Of a stretch of DNA of 64,000 nt, positions 60,190 through 64,000 are shown one piece after another (position 1 is the stretch's first letter; every line of letters starts with the position of its first letter). Both the position numbers and the translations under genes were made by a program. The notes under the pieces were generated by a model. The model saw only the letters and a list, made by a program, of their open reading frames with translations, had not been told where the DNA came from and searched no databases. The DNA is taken from positions 62,001 to 126,000 of the forward strand of contig JTDE01021564.1 of NCBI GenBank assembly GCA_014338405.1, read 5' to 3'. This DNA is from Paragonimus skrjabini miyazakii. Taxonomy: Eukaryota > Platyhelminthes > Trematoda > Plagiorchiida > Troglotrematidae.

Positions 60190-60400
60190 CCTATATGCCT
60201 TCCAGTGATGCAGTGGTTAACAGAGTTGCCTTACCAGAAAAAAAGGCGGAGTTCATATCTTGGTCGTGGTAAGGGTATACATTATAGGCTAGCTTTAACA
60301 AAGGTGAAACTAGAGCATAATGCTTCTTTTAAAACAGGGCTGACCAGAAAGTCTACCTGAATGTGGAAGCTACGATTGACTGTGGTTGATTTCTAGTGTA
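60190..60400 (+). mobile_element. RZ16: RZ copy, plus strand, old
   Basis: Box A TGATGCAGTGG near 60,205 and box B-like GAGTTCATATC near 60,249 are followed by a decayed hammerhead (TAACAAAGGTGAAACTAGAG) and tail (GGGCTGACCAGAAAGTCTAC). It lies 270 bp downstream of the receptor exon, in its intron. Confidence 0.8.
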
Positions 60401-61039
60401 GCCTGTCAGAAAATCAAATTACTCATTAAGATCTTACAGACTTTTATGGTCTACCCCGTTAGTTCAACGTAACATAACCCACTCATCACCCACATGTGAT
60501 CATAGGTTTGGCGTCCAGGTGACATGTTATGGCCAGTTGCTTTCGACGGGACGCATAGTAGGTGGGTGACGATCTCACGGGAACTAGTACCAAGTGTCCA
60601 TCCCTTTATCTGGTTGGGAGTTGAACTTCGGCTCATATTTTTAAGGATTTTGTTCATTTCATATCAGTGAAATCTCTAATCATTTAATATCAGCGACTCT
60701 AACCTGTAGAAATTGATTTGTTTTCAAGATGCTGCTTGGACTATATATAAATTGTTGTCGCTCAACAGCTGGATCAATCCGTTTGTGGAATGCCCATATC
60801 TCGATCTAAAACATGTCTGAACGTGAAATTTTAACGAGAGATCTCAAGCACAGAACAAAAACTTCGAGAACAAAATTTGGCAACCCCTAAAGGGTTTCGG
60901 TAAAGTGCGCACACATACTGTGCTCACATAATTCAACCTGAACGAAAGCATAAGGAAATTATTTAACTAACTAGTCTTTCCTGTTTTCAGTTGAATTCAG
61001 TTTGTTGTTTGGAAGGGTAACAATTATGTACGTAAATCA
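60401..61039. other. No gene recognised (intron-like)
   Basis: No exon or element was recognised between RZ16 and RZ17. Confidence 0.4.
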
Positions 61040-61791
61040 GAAAACATATAGATTGAACATCATCCACAATTGATCGCAGCCGTCTCTTTTCCATAAAATT
61101 TCCAGTCAACCTCTTCAGAAATGAAGCACTAGCCTCCAATTTCGCTCTTATTAAAGCTCGTCAGTAATGCATATCCTCGCCAAAACTGAGGTTAGAACTC
61201 CGGCCAAGCTTTTCTGAGACAACCGTGTTTACCACTGCGCCACTGACTTCACATTAGGCGGGACCGGATTATCATACGGGAACGCTCACCCACTTTCCCC
61301 TGTGAGTAATGATCAGGTTGCTCTATCGTCACATCAGTAATCAAAATACCGCTCGACATGTTAATGATTTTTGTGATTTCAACTTGGAGAGAAGTCCTAC
61401 TAGTGGGGTCATCGACTGGAATTAACAGGACAGTAACTGTGTCTCCTCTCTTCCCCGTCTCCTGATCATTACTGGCAAGCAAAAGTTGTTAAGGGTCCAG
61501 ATTTGATACTTTGGTCGTATTCAATGTGAGGTCAATGGCGCAGAGGCCAACACGGTTGCCTCATGAAAAGCGTGGCCGGAGTTCTAGTCTCAGCAGTACT
61601 GACGAGCTGCACTAATGAGAGCGAAACTCGAGTCTAGTGCTTCTGCTTTTCGAAAGGGGCCGGCTGGAAAATCTATGGGAAAGCGACAGCTGCGATCAAT
61701 TATGGGTGAGGTTCAATCTACATGAAAACCAAAATCCCCTACTACTCATCAGTAATCAAATACCGCTCAACAAGTCAATGATTTCTGTGAT
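61040..61791. mobile_element. RZ17: fold-back RZ element leading into a tandem array
   Basis: The minus-strand left arm (61,040-61,330) meets a plus-strand unit beginning at CATCAGTAATCAAAATACC (61,332). That unit has box A TGGCGCAGAGG (61,536-61,546), box B AGTTCTAGTCT (61,580-61,590) and an intact hammerhead. At 61,747 the sequence CATCAGTAATCAAATACC starts a second head-to-tail unit (415-bp period), which runs into the assembly gap. The arm junction matches the one in RZ2. This is the youngest-looking multi-unit copy. Confidence 0.93.
61593..61640 (+). ncRNA. Type I hammerhead ribozyme, core intact
   Basis: GCAGTA, CTGACGA, stem II with the extra triplet (GCACT/AGAGC partly paired), GAAA, ACTCGAGT, C with predicted cleavage after 61,634, then TAGTGC. 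Stem I has one mismatch. All catalytic core bases are present. Confidence 0.85.
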
Positions 61792-61891
61792 NNNNNNNNN
61801 NNNNNNNNNNNNNNNNNNNNNNNNNNNNNNNNNNNNNNNNNNNNNNNNNNNNNNNNNNNNNNNNNNNNNNNNNNNNNNNNNNNNNNNNNNN
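61792..61891. other. Assembly gap (100 N)
   Basis: The gap starts inside the second RZ17 unit, so the missing sequence probably includes more of the tandem array. The right flank (AATCTTGTGCCTAAAATGGA) is not RZ sequence. Confidence 0.95.
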
Positions 61892-62091
61892 AATCTTGTG
61901 CCTAAAATGGAAACAGATATGTAAAATGGTATAGTGATCAATATTGATAAGTATTTTTCAGTCAATACGGATATTCACAAACTTTATAAGTTTCAAAAAC
62001 ACCACTGTTCCATTTTTGTCGGTTTGTGCCACACGTTCAGTCGTAACTGATATGTCACACGTTTTTTATTATATGATTGATGCTTACAGTG

Positions 62092-62114
62092 TAAGTAAGT
62101 AAGTAAGTAAGTAT
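62092..62114. repeat. (GTAA)n tract
   Basis: About five to six tandem AAGT/TAAG tetranucleotides. Confidence 0.9.
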
Positions 62115-62526
62115 TTCAACTCACTTTACTGAACCACCATCAACATTTAGATCAAAAGTTTGCAGTAGCCGATAGGGCACACGCACTCTTTGAGTAGGTT
62201 AGAGGCTAAACGAACTCAACACACTTTTCAGTCTTGCATTTCACGAATTTTTTTTCTTTAGTTGTCAAATTGTTCATGAGTAGTGAAACTCTAACAGTTC
62301 CGTTAAACGGATCCTATTCGATTCAACTCCTAATCAAACCACGACGAAGAAAAACAATCTAACGGCGCACTAATCAGATGTCGTTTTAGGCTACATCATG
62401 ATTGAACAAGCAGTTGCAGTGCTGCTTACTGCTGTGTCGGATTTTTTTGCTCTACTGAATCAAACGGCTGACAGCTTATGGCCTCACATGTACTACTGTT
62501 AACATCTAATGATAGGCCTCAAGTTC

Positions 62527-63102
62527 TATAGTATTGAAACACTAGGCTCGATTTTCGCTCTCAAGAGAGCAGCTCATCTGTAGTACATATCCTTGTCACT
62601 GCTGGGACTAGAATTCCGACCACGCTTTCATGAGGCAACCGTGTTGGCCACTGCGCTACTCAGCTCACATTAGGTACGACCGACTTATATGTGAACTCAT
62701 CAGTAATCAAAATACCACTCAACAAGTTAATGATTTCTGTAATTTCAACTTGAAGAGAAGTCTTAGTCTATGGGTCATCGATTGGAGTCAACAGAACAGT
62801 TACTGTACATCCTTTCGAGGCGATCGGGCAATCAGAGCATTACTCACAAGCAAATGTAGTTGAACGTTCATATACGATAATTCGGCCCTGCCTAATGTGA
62901 GGTCAATGGTGCAGTGGTCAACACGATTGTCTCATGAAAAGCGTAGCCGTAGCGTAGCGTAGTGCCGACAGTGGCAAGAATATGCACTACTGACGAGCTG
63001 TTCTAATGAGAACGAAACTCGAGTCTAATGCTTCTATACGAAAAGGGGCCGACTGGAAAGTCTATGAGAATGCGACAGCCGCGATCAATTGCGGGTGATA
63101 GT
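62527..63102. mobile_element. RZ18: fold-back RZ element with intact right-arm ribozyme
   Basis: The minus-strand left arm (62,527-62,697; hammerhead mutated to CAGATGA) joins a plus-strand unit starting at CATCAGTAATCAAAATACC (62,699), the same 5' end as RZ17. The right unit has box A TGGTGCAGTGG near 62,907. Box B is destroyed by a CGTAG expansion (62,940-62,963), so Pol III initiation should be impaired. The right hammerhead is intact. Confidence 0.92.
62984..63031 (+). ncRNA. Type I hammerhead ribozyme, best preserved
   Basis: GCACTA, CTGACGA, GCT triplet, stem II GTTCT/AGAAC with AATG loop, GAAA, palindromic ACTCGAGT, C with predicted cleavage after 63,025, then TAATGC. Stem II is perfectly paired, the core is complete, and only one stem I pair is lost. 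Confidence 0.88.
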
Positions 63103-64000
63103 CAGCATATTTAAGCACTGAAGTAATCAAGATGCAGTGCAAGAAAATGCAACGAACCGCTCTGCGGTAGGAAATGGTGTTTTAAATGTTCGAACCTGAC
63201 ATTGACAACCATGACTTCTCGGGGTTGTTATTAAATGCAACTGAGTATCTGTTGTCGAGAAGATGTGCAAGCATACATCCTTATTATAGATTTTCTGAAT
63301 AGACAACCCATGTACCACCCGCGATTTGGCTCACAAAATACCCATTGTAAGTTATCCTTTCTAGCTGGTCACAAGTCAAACAGTGATGTACGCAGTCAGC
63401 CACATTTACGTTTCACTTCCTCTGATACTCAGCACTGATATCCGTTCATAGCTGAAGCCTCATTAATCTGCACAGTTAATAGACTACTAATCGATCTTCT
63501 CTTTCGTCTTCCCGGAAAAATTGCTGGTCAAACCAAGGCTAATCACTATATGATCGCTTCAGTTGCCAGAGCTGTTATCATACGTAACCTCTGCTCGAAA
63601 ATCCAATATGCATGGTTCACTGCTGCATGATCATTGAATAGCCAGTATGACTGCGAGTGGTTTTAAGATACATTAAGATACACACCTTTCAGTTCAGCGA
63701 ACCGCTATACTCCGTAAATTTCAAAATCTTTAGGTTGTAAATTTCACGAATAATGTCGTCCCTATCCTCCACTTTAACTTTCAACAAAAAGTGGTTCAGT
63801 GACAGCTTTCCACATTTTACATCTGATCTATGGATTGCAGAAGGAAAGTAATGTTTTGCGATATTGATATTGTAAAAGTTAATGTATTCAGTAGTATTGT
63901 TCAACAGCGGCTGGATCCGATGCCTCTTTACGCACAAGTTATTGTTTTTCTTGATTAGATTGAACGAATAATCAGAGCATTCTTGGAATGAATGCACAAG
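63103..64000. other. No gene recognised
   Basis: The minus frame at 63,689-63,997 (102 codons) is A+T-driven (Asn/Lys/Ile-rich) without a family motif. No further receptor exon was found. Confidence 0.4.

Noticed and set aside
60160..64000. Further nicotinic receptor exons (Cys-loop, transmembrane)
   Set aside because: Searched the frames for the Cys-loop and WxPPA-type motifs and found none; presumed outside the window.

Overview
The window is eukaryotic, intron- and repeat-rich DNA of moderate A+T content. There are no long uninterrupted coding frames, no operon-like gene packing and no rRNA or clean tRNA genes. A flatworm, most likely a trematode, is the best guess. That rests on tRNA-headed repeats carrying a type I hammerhead ribozyme (the arrangement known from schistosome SM-alpha elements and animal retrozymes), on Penelope-like reverse transcriptase remnants, and on a nicotinic-receptor exon isolated in large introns. 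The species cannot be named from sequence alone. Open frames of about 100 codons are expected by chance in 64 kb, so length alone was never used as evidence for a gene.

The dominant feature is a dispersed family, called RZ here, at 18 recognisable loci. A unit is about 415-433 bp. It has a tRNA-like head with Pol III box A and box B, then a hammerhead ribozyme (stem I GCACTA/TAGTGC, core CTGACGA...GAAA, stem III reduced to the palindrome ACTCGAGT, cleavage after GTC), then a tail. Many loci are inverted: a minus-strand arm lies head-to-head with a plus-strand arm, so the locus is a fold-back. Several run past one unit length and repeat their ends directly, as expected from a circular or multimeric RNA template. 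Two loci have clear target-site duplications.

Layout. 1-7,440: mostly featureless, with a GC-rich 173-bp duplication at 2.2-2.4 kb and one old RZ copy. 7.9-15.0 kb: RZ cluster (RZ2-RZ6), one copy of a second tRNA-headed SINE, two candidate exons. 15-24 kb: RZ7-RZ9 and unassigned DNA. 24-31 kb: second SINE copy, an unnamed repeat pair, a 24-bp palindrome, and a GAT microsatellite containing an assembly gap. 31-41 kb: minus-strand Penelope RT fragment at 33.2-33.7 kb, candidate exons, and a SINE inside an AT microsatellite. 42-51 kb: RZ10-RZ14 and the best SINE copy. 53-57 kb: gypsy-integrase-like remnant and a plus-strand Penelope RT pseudogene. 58-63 kb: RZ15-RZ18 around the one secure host-gene segment, a 110-nt nicotinic acetylcholine receptor exon at 59,811-59,920; a second assembly gap interrupts a tandem RZ array.

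How the parts relate: the RZ and SINE units have Pol III-like promoters but no protein. Reverse transcription must be supplied in trans, and the only RT remnants recognised here are Penelope-like, the class already linked to hammerhead-bearing retroelements. That link is inference. The nicotinic-receptor gene appears to be host sequence whose introns have filled with these elements.
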